Below, piece after piece: positions 1-8,838 of a stretch of 25,878 nt of DNA. The notes under the pieces were generated by a model. That model did not search any database. It saw only the letters and a program-made list of their open reading frames with translations, and was not told the DNA's origin. The stretch lies in NCBI GenBank assembly GCA_045107045.1, contig JBGCFR010000023.1, positions 1 to 25,878 on the forward strand, read 5' to 3'. The translations under genes and the position numbers were made by a program. How positions within the stretch are numbered: position 1 is the first letter of the stretch; every line of letters starts with the position of its first letter. The stretch is from Putridiphycobacter sp045107045. Its GTDB lineage: Bacteria; Bacteroidota; Bacteroidia; Flavobacteriales_D; Crocinitomicaceae.

Positions 1-1
1 A

Positions 2-2089
2 TTAAAAATCAACTTTTTTACCCCGTTTGTACTTTTCCTTTTTGCTTTCATCAAGGTCTTCATACAAAATTTTAAAATCAATTTCACCAACAACTATAAA
101 CTCGGTTCGTCTATTTAATTTCCGACCTTCAGGATTGTCACTGCCATCAGTATTTGTATTGGGTGCAATTGGCATTGATTCTCCATATCCTTTATACTTT
201 AGACGGCTTGGGTGAATTCCTTTTTCTGATAGATAGTAGACCACACTTCTTGCCCTTCTATTAGATAAATCTCTATTATAACTGTTTTTACCTTTGCTAT
301 CAGTATGCGACAATATTTGAATGACAATGTTTTCCTGATCCATCAAAAGTTTATACAGTGTTGTATCGATTGTTGTTTTAGCGCCTGCAGTTAATTCATC
401 ACTATCAAACTCATATAGAATTCCCTTTACAACAACAGGCTCATGAGGTATTTTTTCAAGTAAAAAATCTTGAATTAATTCTGTAGATTCTTTAATGTCT
501 GTTGTTTTTAATGATGCAGATTTTTTATAGTATCCTTTTTTTGAGACTTCGATAATATATTCATAGCCTTGATCAAGACCGAATTGATAATCGCTCGTCG
601 TAAAATTATTTTGCTTTACTACAAATTTATCACCCGTTGCAGGATCTTTTAAATAAAGGTTTATATCAAAATCTGTTAGTGCTTTTTCATTATCTCGAAC
701 ATTTCCTTTAATGTCAATCTTAATAAATTCCGAAAATGTAATTTCATAGATGTCATCACAACATGTTTCACTTAAAAGAGAAGTGCCACCTTTTCTATTC
801 GATACTAAAAAGCCTCCACTTTTATCGCTATTAAGCGTGAAATCCAAATCATCATATGAAGTATTAATGCCTTTGTCCATAATCAATACCTCAGTCCATT
901 TTCTTTTTTCACCCGAGGTTTTATAAACATCATAACCGCCATACCCTGTTTTACCATTCGAACTAAAATAAAGACTTCGTGTGCTTTTGTCATAATAGGG
1001 TGTTGCCTCATCTCCTTTACTGTTAATTTTAGACCCTAGGTTTTTTGGATTTTTAAACTCTTTCCTTCGAGTATTATATTCAGTGTACCAGATGTCAAGT
1101 CCACCTCTTCCTCCAGGGCGGTTAGAAACAAAATAGATTACTTCGCCGTTTGTTCTTGAGTCATATCCAATAGTAGGTTGAGTTGATGTATAATTTGGTA
1201 AATTAATAGATTCGTCTAGCATTGTAGCTTCTGACCAGCCTCTTGAATACTTATTACTATAAAATATTCGGCATACCATTTCATTTTTCCAATTTTTTTC
1301 ACAAACAGTGAAATACATTTTTTTTCCGTCTACCGATATGGTGGCATTCCCCACATGCGCATTATTTTGATTAAAAGGCCCTAATAATTCTCCTTTATTT
1401 ACCCATTCACCATCAATTTTTTTGGCAGTATAAAATTTTCTAAATGGAATGTTCATACTATCGTGAGCATTAATATTATAGTAGTCTACCCCTGCAACAT
1501 CTAAAGACCCAAAAATGATAGTGTTTTCATCTAAAACAACTGGTGAGAACTCAACATGTGGCTTGTTAATTGTTTTGGGGAGATGAACCGCTACTGCACT
1601 GCTCACAGAATCCTTCATGCTAATAGCAAAGTCACAAGAAGTGATTCCTACTTTATATTGATTTTTAAAGTAAATATCATCTACGTACTTGAGCAGTTTC
1701 TTAAAAATAAGATAATTTTGTTTCGCTTTAGTATACTCACCTTGCATTACTTGCATTTGTGCTAAATAGAAAACAGCTGTAGGATACTTTTCCGGAAAAT
1801 TTCTACTCAAGCTGCTATACCAAAATTCTGCTTCTTTATAGTTTCTTGTGTAGCGATTTAATTCTGCAACCTGAAACATGACTTCTGTATTTTGAGGCCT
1901 TCTTTTTACCCATTCGCTATAGTAGTATAAGGCTGTATATCCATCACCAAGGCGCAAGGCATTTTTCGCAAGACCTTTCAATTCCTTCATTTTAATTAAC
2001 TCAATTGGTGTTTCATTAATTTGAGCAATTCCTGTTGCAAAAACTAAGCAAGAGAAAATAATTGAAAAAAGAGCCGATTTTTTTAGCAT
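2..2089 (-). CDS. PorE-like TPR / beta-propeller / OmpA peptidoglycan-anchoring protein (T9SS-associated)
   Basis: Seen: 695 residues from the ATG at 2087-2089, chosen because MLKKSALF begins a clean signal peptide and lies 4 bases after the upstream stop; a start 18 bases further upstream would overlap porP. A TPR-like helical region (about 25-155) is followed by PD40-type propeller repeats (about 170-465, with SNRPGGRGGLDIW and YFSSNGKTGYGGYDVY), a CCDDIYE segment, a CarboxypepD_reg-like domain (about 470-555) and an OmpA_C domain (about 565-690) with YEFDSDEL, SHTDSKG, LSNRRARSV and GRKLNRRTEF. Known: this domain order is that of PorE, which binds peptidoglycan through OmpA_C and ties the T9SS to the cell wall. 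Inference: periplasmic anchor for the neighbouring PorP/SprF protein, in the same operon. The whole gene is present, with its stop at the window edge (2-4). Many paralogues share this layout, so orthology to PorE itself is not certain. Confidence 0.85.
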   Translation of the reverse strand: MLKKSALFSIIFSCLVFATGIAQINETPIELIKMKELKGLAKNALRLGDGYTALYYYSEWVKRRPQNTEVMFQVAELNRYTRNYKEAEFWYSSLSRNFPEKYPTAVFYLAQMQVMQGEYTKAKQNYLIFKKLLKYVDDIYFKNQYKVGITSCDFAISMKDSVSSAVAVHLPKTINKPHVEFSPVVLDENTIIFGSLDVAGVDYYNINAHDSMNIPFRKFYTAKKIDGEWVNKGELLGPFNQNNAHVGNATISVDGKKMYFTVCEKNWKNEMVCRIFYSNKYSRGWSEATMLDESINLPNYTSTQPTIGYDSRTNGEVIYFVSNRPGGRGGLDIWYTEYNTRRKEFKNPKNLGSKINSKGDEATPYYDKSTRSLYFSSNGKTGYGGYDVYKTSGEKRKWTEVLIMDKGINTSYDDLDFTLNSDKSGGFLVSNRKGGTSLLSETCCDDIYEITFSEFIKIDIKGNVRDNEKALTDFDINLYLKDPATGDKFVVKQNNFTTSDYQFGLDQGYEYIIEVSKKGYYKKSASLKTTDIKESTELIQDFLLEKIPHEPVVVKGILYEFDSDELTAGAKTTIDTTLYKLLMDQENIVIQILSHTDSKGKNSYNRDLSNRRARSVVYYLSEKGIHPSRLKYKGYGESMPIAPNTNTDGSDNPEGRKLNRRTEFIVVGEIDFKILYEDLDESKKEKYKRGKKVDF

Positions 2090-2093
2090 ATAG

Positions 2094-3095
2094 TTAATAC
2101 CTATCACATGGTATTGATAGTTTTGAAGGATTGTAGATTGGTGCAGTATATATTAATGACCATTCTAAGCTTGTTTTTTGACTATTGGTTTGACTTATTT
2201 CTGAGATGTTTATATCATAGCTAAAACCTAAGTCAAATCTCTGAATGGTCATACCAATAGTGGGAATTATAGCATCAATATTTCTGCCAAAACCTGAACG
2301 CATAAAAGTGCCAGCATAAACGTTTTTTAATACTTTGGAGTTAAACTGTTTTTTAAAGTTAGCGCCAATGACTAAATCTTGAGTTTTTGTGGTCCACATG
2401 TACAGTAGTTTAGGCTCAATAATAACTGTTGAACTGGCTTGCCAATTTAACTCTCCAAAAAAAGCTTTTCTCATTCTCAATCGTTCAACAAAAATTTCAT
2501 TGTAAGTATCTTTAGGTCTGTTTATATGAAAAAGTGTAAATCCTAAAATTGGATTTATTTTTCGAAATTTTCTATTCCAAACTAAACCTAAGCTTGCGTC
2601 CATAAAAATTTGACTTGCAGCTAAGTCGGCTTCACCATTGTTGACATTATCATCAAACTCACCTGTTTGGTAAACCCATTGATTCGGAAAAGTTTGATTT
2701 GCAAAATTAGTGCTTCGGAGTATTGCTCCTATTTGAATTCCTGCACTTATTTTATGCTTACCAAGACGTTTGGTATAGTTAGCATTAAGTAGTAATTTGT
2801 TTACTTTTTGATTAAAACCAGCGTATTGGTCATCATTAAATAGTATGCCAATACTGAATTCGTCAGTATAAAAGAAAAACTTTTTATCAAATGCTATAAA
2901 AACAGTATTTAGAGGAATGCCAACTTCGCTCCATTGGCTACGGTAATTCCCTGTAAATTGAAATTTACCTTCATAATTTCCAGATAAGGCTGGGTTAAGA
3001 CTCATTTTATTACTGTAAAATTGTGATAAGTGCAAGTCTTGACTCCATAAAAAAAGCGGGATAACAAATATGAAAAAAAGAAAAACTTTTTTCAT
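2094..3095 (-). CDS. PorP/SprF family type IX secretion system outer-membrane protein
   Basis: Seen: 333 residues from the ATG at 3093-3095 (MKKVFLFFIF, signal peptide ending near LWSQ). After it come the family hallmarks: DLHLSQFYSNKMSLNPALSG, then NYRSQW, then alternating hydrophobic strands typical of a beta-barrel, with HINRPKDT near the middle. A longer reading frame reaching 3155 would overlap the upstream peptidase gene, so the shorter start is preferred. The C-terminus is IPCDRY. The gene starts 1 base after the peptidase stop and ends 4 bases before the OmpA-protein start, so the three are one operon. Known: SprF-like proteins are needed for export of partner proteins carrying type B sorting domains. 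Inference: dedicated partner of the divergent PKD protein at 4026-8429. Confidence 0.88.
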   Translation of the reverse strand: MKKVFLFFIFVIPLFLWSQDLHLSQFYSNKMSLNPALSGNYEGKFQFTGNYRSQWSEVGIPLNTVFIAFDKKFFFYTDEFSIGILFNDDQYAGFNQKVNKLLLNANYTKRLGKHKISAGIQIGAILRSTNFANQTFPNQWVYQTGEFDDNVNNGEADLAASQIFMDASLGLVWNRKFRKINPILGFTLFHINRPKDTYNEIFVERLRMRKAFFGELNWQASSTVIIEPKLLYMWTTKTQDLVIGANFKKQFNSKVLKNVYAGTFMRSGFGRNIDAIIPTIGMTIQRFDLGFSYDINISEISQTNSQKTSLEWSLIYTAPIYNPSKLSIPCDRY

Positions 3096-3096
3096 A

Positions 3097-3876
3097 CTAC
3101 CACATTTTAGGATTTGAAGATAAATAGGCTTGTGCCATCCTTCGGTACTGACCAAAAGTAAAGAAGCAACGTGTTTCGTAAACTGACATAATATTTTGAG
3201 TTAAAGGAGTATAAAACTGCCCATTTGCATCTACACCAGAAAAGTCATAGGCACCCGTAATTACATTAAACCATGGGAAATTATAACCTGAATAAAATGG
3301 GTCAGCGGGTGTATCACACAAAAGGTCACCTGCTGTAGCACAATTGCTCCCATCAGCTAATTCAGGGTTTCCAGATTGAGAGCCATGGTAAGTATTCCGC
3401 AAATTAAAATAGTGACCCATCTCATGCGCCAAAAACATGATAGATACTCCTTTTAGAATTAAGAGTCCTCCTGAATTCATCATTGAGATGCCATTTGGAG
3501 TTCCAAAACTGGCCATATCCGAAGTATGGGTAACAAAATACATGTTAATCCTGTTGGCTTCATTATAATCAATTTGCATCTGTTGAAATTCACCAGCATT
3601 AATCTCAACCGAATCGTATTGATAATTATTGATATATCTGAATTCGCAAACTTCAAAATTCACACAGATAGAATCATATAAATTATTTAGTTGATCAATT
3701 AAATCTTCAACATCTGTTTCTGTTAAAGTGGTTCCACCTGAACTGTCCCGCACCATATGCACAATCATACCAAATGTTTTATTTAAACAGGGCAGTGGTT
3801 CATGACTTGATTGACCATAGCTCAGAGAGTTTGAAAAGCCAATTACGCTGAATAAAACAAATACTAAAAATTTCAT
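3097..3876 (-). CDS. Secreted M43 (pappalysin/cytophagalysin)-like metallopeptidase with altered zinc site
   Basis: Seen: 259 residues with a signal peptide (cleavage near SYGQ). The core is HEMGHYFNLRNTYHG at 151-165, with H151, E152 and H155 of the HExxH motif. GDLLCDTP (183-190) and a Met-turn region NIM...RCFFTFGQYRRM (228-247) fit family M43. In M43 and other metzincins the motif runs HExxHxxGxxH; here the glycine is N158 and the third zinc ligand is N161. H164 lies three residues further on. No T9SS sorting domain follows, so if exported beyond the periplasm it uses another route. It is the first gene of the operon with PorP/SprF and the OmpA protein. Inference: processing enzyme, or inactive binding homologue, tied to the same secretion unit. 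Family membership is fairly sure; activity is not. Confidence 0.75.
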   Translation of the reverse strand: MKFLVFVLFSVIGFSNSLSYGQSSHEPLPCLNKTFGMIVHMVRDSSGGTTLTETDVEDLIDQLNNLYDSICVNFEVCEFRYINNYQYDSVEINAGEFQQMQIDYNEANRINMYFVTHTSDMASFGTPNGISMMNSGGLLILKGVSIMFLAHEMGHYFNLRNTYHGSQSGNPELADGSNCATAGDLLCDTPADPFYSGYNFPWFNVITGAYDFSGVDANGQFYTPLTQNIMSVYETRCFFTFGQYRRMAQAYLSSNPKMW

Positions 3877-3914
3877 AAAATAAGGTAATCGTTTTCTTTT
3901 GATGGTGATATATT

Positions 3915-3922
3915 CAAATGTA
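3915..3922 (-). promoter_or_regulatory. Possible -7 box (TACATTTG) for the M43-PorP-OmpA operon
   Basis: Read on the minus strand, TACATTTG matches the Bacteroidota -7 consensus TAnnTTTG exactly and lies 38 bases before the peptidase ATG. I see no TTG at the expected 17-23 base spacing upstream, so only one of the two elements is supported. Confidence 0.35.
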
Positions 3923-3932
3923 ATTAATTTAA

Positions 3933-3964
3933 TTGTATGTATATGATAATTTTACCTAAATTAG
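3933..3964 (+). promoter_or_regulatory. Possible promoter of the PKD adhesin gene (TTG-N21-TAAATTAG)
   Basis: TTG at 3933-3935 is followed after 21 bases by TAAATTAG (3957-3964), a 7-of-8 match to TAnnTTTG. The predicted 5' leader would be about 50-55 bases. It is back-to-back with the candidate minus-strand box at 3915-3922 in the 149-base divergent gap, so the two gene sets could be co-regulated. Confidence 0.35.
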
Positions 3965-4025
3965 CAACAGGAAATTAAAACAACAGATTACAATTAAATT
4001 TTTAATACAGACGTACTTTCTACCT

Positions 4026-7000
4026 ATGAAGTTGTTTTTTTCAGTTTTAATCAATTTCTTTTTTCTATTTGGAATTAGTAATTCATGCGTTGGACAATCC
4101 GCTAGCGTAACTGAAGGTTGTTTACCTCTTTCTATTAGTTTTACTGCTCCTGCTGGCTCTACATCATTCTTTTGGGAATTTGGTGACGGTGCCACTTCAA
4201 CTCTGCAGGATCCAACTAATGTTTATTTAGTGGCTGGAAACTATACAGTCGTCTTCAGAGAAGTTGCTGGTGGACCTTCTATTGGCACGGTAAACATTTC
4301 TGTGTATAATAAACCAGTGCCAACTTTTACGCCTACTAATGCACAGGGGTGCGCACCTTTAACAGTAAATTTTAATAATACCACAGCTTTAAGTAATGGG
4401 ATTTCAATTATTGGATTGAATTGGGTTTTTAGTAATGGCGCAAATACAACTGGCCAAAGTCCTTCGTATACTTTTACGTCATCAGGTGTTTTTGACGTCT
4501 CACTTTCTATTACTACTAATTTACCTTCATGCAATTCTACCGCTCAATATTCAGATGTAATAACTGCCGCAGGTCCACCAGCGGTATCAATTGGAACAAC
4601 ACCAAGTCCTGCTTTGGCTTGTGATCCTCCATTAACAGTCTCTTTTCAAAATTTTTCAAGTTCACCATGGGGAGCCCTAAGCTATGTATGGGATTTTGGA
4701 AATACCAATACTTCAACTGCGGCCAATCCCCCAGATCAAACTTATGGAAACGGTGGATATACCGTATCATTAACAGCAACTGATAATAATGGATGTGTAG
4801 GCATGGCATCTGTTCCAATTTCAGTAGGTGGCCCGACTGCAAGTTTTCTAATAAATGATTCTGTTTGCATAGGTGAGCCAGTCAATCTAATAAATAATGG
4901 TTCGTCAGGTTTTTATTCTTGGACTTTTGATGGGGGTACAGATGTTATTTTTCCTACAAGCTCTTCTGACGCTGAGCCTACTATAGTGTTTAATACACCT
5001 GGATATCATGTTGTTAATCTAGCAATTTTAGGCGTTTGCCCACACGATACTTCCATCACTGTGTATGTTCAGCAAGTAGATCCTACTTTTACAACCAATC
5101 CTAGTTTCTCTTGTTCGGATCCTTTCACTGTACAGTTTACACCTAATGACCCCAATTTGGCAAATTATTTTTGGGATTTTGGAAATGGAACTATTTCAAA
5201 CCTTCCAACCCCATTAATAGATTATGTTATTCCAGATACACATACTTATACCATAAATGATGGATACTATTTTAAACCAATCTTATATGTTACTTCTGCA
5301 CTGGGATGCACAGACTCCTCATTTGTTATTGACACCATTCATAAACCAAACGCAGCAATATATCCAGATGTAATTGAAGGTTGCGTGCCTTTAACTGTTA
5401 ATTTTGATGACAGTAGTGTAGCGTTTGATAATATTGTGGCCTGGGAATGGCATTTTGGGGATGGAACAATTGTTAATATGACAACTGGTCAGGATTTAAG
5501 CCATACCTATACTTCAGTAGGTTATTATGGGGCTTTTATTATTGCTACTAGCGCACAGGGCTGTATTGACACATCTTATATTGTGCCAATTAGAGTAGGT
5601 GATACTTTAACACCAAATTTTTCGGTAGGTCCAACAAATGTTTGTCCTGATGAAACGGTTTCTTTTACCGATATTACAGTTGGTCCGTATGCTGATAGCA
5701 TAGATACCTGGCATTATTATTCCGAAGATTCTAGGCAGTTTAGTTGTTTTCAAGAACCTAATCCAACATGGGTTTATTCTAGTCAAGTTGGAGCGCAGGA
5801 TATCACTATGGTAGTAGGATACCATGGTTGTTACAGTCAAGTGACTCAAACAGCTGCTGTAACAGTAAATGGACCAATTGCTGGTATGAATTATTCGTTA
5901 GATTGTGCCACTCCATTTATTGTTGACTTTACTAATGAAAGTCAAGATGAAACCAATGTTAGTTGGGATTTTGGTGATGGGAACGGATCAATATTAGATG
6001 ATCCAGTGCATACTTACTCTTCAACTGGTGACTATACTGTCAGGTTAATTGCTAGTAATTCTGGAACTGGATGTGCTGATGATACTATTACTATGCTTGT
6101 TCATATTAGGGACATTCAAGCTGGATTTACTGTAGCTCCTGAAGTCTGTCAGGATGTGTTCTTTGAATTAGATGCTTCTAATTCCGTTGATGTTTTTGAA
6201 AATTGTGATCGAGGCTATATCTATTACTTTTCGGATCCGAATGAAAGACCATTCATGACCGATTCTGCAACAGACATACAAGATATTAGTCAAACAGGGC
6301 ATTTAGATATAATGCTGGTTGTAAAAGACATTAACAATTGTCAAGATACGGCTTATGGTAGTACAATTGTTTACGGAATAACAGCTGATTTTACCGTTTC
6401 GGATACTGCCATTTGTTATCCGGTTACGCTTAATGGTACAGATTTGAGCACGTCGGATACTACCATTACCAGTTGGAATTGGATTTTTCCTGATTTCCAA
6501 ACTTCAAATTTACAAAACCCAAGTGTAATTATTGATGGGCCTCCAATTTGGTGGGTAGATACTCTTAATACGATTACTCTTACTAGGTTCTACGTTGAAA
6601 ATGTAGTAGGATGTTGGGATACTTTAACAGTTCAAATGAGTATTTACAATCCAACTAGTAACGTGTCTGTAAACGATCAATCAGTATGCACAGGCAGTAA
6701 TGTCAATTTTCAAGCCACTGATTATACTAATGCAGGTTCCTTCTTCAATTTTAATTGGACCTTTGGAGATGGAGGGGTTAGTACGTTGCAGAATCCTTCA
6801 CATCAATATAATAGTGCAGGTGTTTATGCAGCTACACTTAATTATGCTGAAGATATTTCGGGCTGTGGCGGAACAGAGACCTTTCAAATTACTGTGGCAG
6901 AATTTCCAACTGCAGATTTTGCAAGCTCAGCTGATTCTGGACAATTTGTTTGCCCGGATGACAATGTTTTATTTACTAATCTATCAGACACTACGGCAAA

Positions 7001-8429
7001 CTACAATTTTGCATGGGATTTTGGAAATGGATTAACATCTACCGTTGAAGACCCAGGTACTGTATATACTACTAATGGTGTGTATGACGTGCAGTTCATT
7101 CTTTCATTGGCTTACCCTTTTGGCTGCAGTGATACTGTGTATAAAACAGTTTCAGTTCAAGCACCTGTTGGGGATTTTACAACTAGCATAGATGATGATA
7201 CTATTTGTAGACTAGGTGTAGTAGTGTTTCAACTTGAGGATACTTCTTCTGTTGGACAGTTTTATTGGGATTTTGGAGATGGATCGGGAGCGGGTGCAGT
7301 AAATCCAGTTTCTAATCAGTATACTTTTGTGCCACCATCTGGCAAAACAATTGCAAAGTTAATAATGGCTAACCCGGATGGATCATGCCCTTTAACACAA
7401 ACTAAACCGATACATATTTTTGAAGTGGTGGCTGATTTTATTCGAAATGGGAATGATATTGATACTGCAATTTGCCCAAAACCATATCCATTAACAAACA
7501 ATTCTAAAAATGCCTTCAGTTTTTATTGGGATTTTGGAGATGGTACAACTTCTACAGTTCCAAATCCTGCGTTTCATAATTTTGAACCAGGGACTTATGA
7601 TGTTTTACTTGGAGTTAAAAACAATGCGCTAACTTGCACTGACACGATCATAAAAACAATAATTGTTTTTGAATCCCCTGAAGCCGATATTATTGGCGAT
7701 ACTATTTGTGAAGGAGAGTCTGTTACATTGACTACGCTTTATACAGATGTTTCTTATAGCTATCTCTGGACTTCAAATCCTATATTTAACGTGAATAATA
7801 ATTCAACTTTTAGTGTAATAGACAACCCAACTGAACGGACAGATTATTTTTTAACTGTAACAGACACGAATGGTTGTATGGCATTTGATGAAACTTTTGT
7901 AGAAGTATACAGTCCAATTCTGATCCCAGATTTTGATACAATCATTGTTATTGGAGATTCTATAGCATTGCCAATGCCTTATAATGCTACTGACTATACT
8001 TATACATGGACACCAGCAACAGGCTTAAGTTGTATAGATTGTCCATACCCTTTAGTCCAACCACTATCAAAAACAGAGTATTCATTAGTCATATCAGATA
8101 ATTATGGTTGTTTTGATGGAAAAATTAACTTTATTATAGATCTTCACCCTGAAACATTTATTAGTTTACCTACTACCTTTACTCCAAACGGAGATGGGAA
8201 TAATGATATTATATATGTAGAAGGCTGGGGGATTAAGGAGTTGATTGAATACAAGATATATAACCGTTGGGGCGAATTAGTGTTTGAAACTGCTGATAAA
8301 ACAGTAGGGTGGGATGGTTATTATAAAGGTATTTTACAAAATAATGATGTTTATCTAGTTCAAGTAAAAGGTTTGACATGGGCAGATGAGGAAAAAAGCA
8401 TTGAGATGTATATTAATTTAATGAGATAA
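4026..8429 (+). CDS. Giant secreted PKD-repeat protein with type B (gliding-type) T9SS sorting domain
   Basis: Seen: 1467 residues with a signal peptide (MKLFFSVLIN..., cleavage near CVGQ). About twelve PKD or PKD-like modules follow, marked by WxFG[DN]G cores near residues 48, 132, 220, 299, 381, 475, 647, 817, 910, 997, 1081 and 1168. Two deviating modules sit near 562 and 732. Two Ig-like modules (about 1222-1375) have a YxLxVxDxxGC pattern. The end is FTPNGDGNND (about 1385), YNRWGELVFE, GWDGYYKG and a final LMR, which is the C-terminal domain of gliding-type (type B) T9SS cargo. Known: such domains direct export across the outer membrane and usually need a SprF-like partner. Inference: surface adhesin or filament. 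It is divergent from the PorP/SprF operon, and its last 17 bases overlap the DUF3995 gene on the other strand. Confidence 0.92.
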   Translation: MKLFFSVLINFFFLFGISNSCVGQSASVTEGCLPLSISFTAPAGSTSFFWEFGDGATSTLQDPTNVYLVAGNYTVVFREVAGGPSIGTVNISVYNKPVPTFTPTNAQGCAPLTVNFNNTTALSNGISIIGLNWVFSNGANTTGQSPSYTFTSSGVFDVSLSITTNLPSCNSTAQYSDVITAAGPPAVSIGTTPSPALACDPPLTVSFQNFSSSPWGALSYVWDFGNTNTSTAANPPDQTYGNGGYTVSLTATDNNGCVGMASVPISVGGPTASFLINDSVCIGEPVNLINNGSSGFYSWTFDGGTDVIFPTSSSDAEPTIVFNTPGYHVVNLAILGVCPHDTSITVYVQQVDPTFTTNPSFSCSDPFTVQFTPNDPNLANYFWDFGNGTISNLPTPLIDYVIPDTHTYTINDGYYFKPILYVTSALGCTDSSFVIDTIHKPNAAIYPDVIEGCVPLTVNFDDSSVAFDNIVAWEWHFGDGTIVNMTTGQDLSHTYTSVGYYGAFIIATSAQGCIDTSYIVPIRVGDTLTPNFSVGPTNVCPDETVSFTDITVGPYADSIDTWHYYSEDSRQFSCFQEPNPTWVYSSQVGAQDITMVVGYHGCYSQVTQTAAVTVNGPIAGMNYSLDCATPFIVDFTNESQDETNVSWDFGDGNGSILDDPVHTYSSTGDYTVRLIASNSGTGCADDTITMLVHIRDIQAGFTVAPEVCQDVFFELDASNSVDVFENCDRGYIYYFSDPNERPFMTDSATDIQDISQTGHLDIMLVVKDINNCQDTAYGSTIVYGITADFTVSDTAICYPVTLNGTDLSTSDTTITSWNWIFPDFQTSNLQNPSVIIDGPPIWWVDTLNTITLTRFYVENVVGCWDTLTVQMSIYNPTSNVSVNDQSVCTGSNVNFQATDYTNAGSFFNFNWTFGDGGVSTLQNPSHQYNSAGVYAATLNYAEDISGCGGTETFQITVAEFPTADFASSADSGQFVCPDDNVLFTNLSDTTANYNFAWDFGNGLTSTVEDPGTVYTTNGVYDVQFILSLAYPFGCSDTVYKTVSVQAPVGDFTTSIDDDTICRLGVVVFQLEDTSSVGQFYWDFGDGSGAGAVNPVSNQYTFVPPSGKTIAKLIMANPDGSCPLTQTKPIHIFEVVADFIRNGNDIDTAICPKPYPLTNNSKNAFSFYWDFGDGTTSTVPNPAFHNFEPGTYDVLLGVKNNALTCTDTIIKTIIVFESPEADIIGDTICEGESVTLTTLYTDVSYSYLWTSNPIFNVNNNSTFSVIDNPTERTDYFLTVTDTNGCMAFDETFVEVYSPILIPDFDTIIVIGDSIALPMPYNATDYTYTWTPATGLSCIDCPYPLVQPLSKTEYSLVISDNYGCFDGKINFIIDLHPETFISLPTTFTPNGDGNNDIIYVEGWGIKELIEYKIYNRWGELVFETADKTVGWDGYYKGILQNNDVYLVQVKGLTWADEEKSIEMYINLMR

Positions 8430-8838
8430 GAAGTAGACCAAATATGCCAATTAATAGGCATAATGGTGTAAATATGATTTGATCCTTTTTTGCGAAGTAA
8501 GTATGCTTAATTTTTCTAAACAATCCCGCATATTTAAAATCTCCCACTGCCCTTAAAATAAATACACTTGGTATAAACCATTGAATTACTTTTTCGAGAA
8601 TAGATGGTATGCTTACAAATTTTAAAATACTTAGGTTAAAGTAGAATAAACCAAACAGTAGTAATCCCGTGGCAACAATTACTGTTGCGAGCACACCTGG
8701 TATTTCTACCTTAATATTGTCATTTTTTGCAGGTATGGCGGCTTTTAACCCCCATTTTCCACCTATACACCAATAGAAGTGCAGTCCGCTTATAAAAAAG
8801 AATGTTAAACAAAGGATGCTTGCTATTAAAAATATCAT
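8413..8838 (-). CDS. DUF3995 family integral membrane protein
   Basis: Seen: 141 residues with about four hydrophobic helices (about 1-20, 45-70, 85-105, 120-140). Family marks are GLHFYWCIGGKWG (about 18-30), a P-containing loop, FILRAVGDFKYAGLF and FTPLCLLIG. Function of this family is not established. The ATG at 8836-8838 overlaps the TGA of the upstream monooxygenase gene in an ATGA arrangement, so translation is probably coupled and the two belong to one operon under the TetR-type regulator at 10051. Because that upstream gene carries a nonsense codon, translation coupled to it may be reduced. Its 3' end overlaps the PKD gene by 17 bases on the opposite strand. Confidence 0.8.
   Translation of the reverse strand: MIFLIASILCLTFFFISGLHFYWCIGGKWGLKAAIPAKNDNIKVEIPGVLATVIVATGLLLFGLFYFNLSILKFVSIPSILEKVIQWFIPSVFILRAVGDFKYAGLFRKIKHTYFAKKDQIIFTPLCLLIGIFGLLLISLN

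Noticed and set aside
6700..7035. Secondary reading frames inside the PKD gene and other large genes
   Set aside because: They lie in other frames of clearly coding DNA, lack start context and have no recognisable domains.
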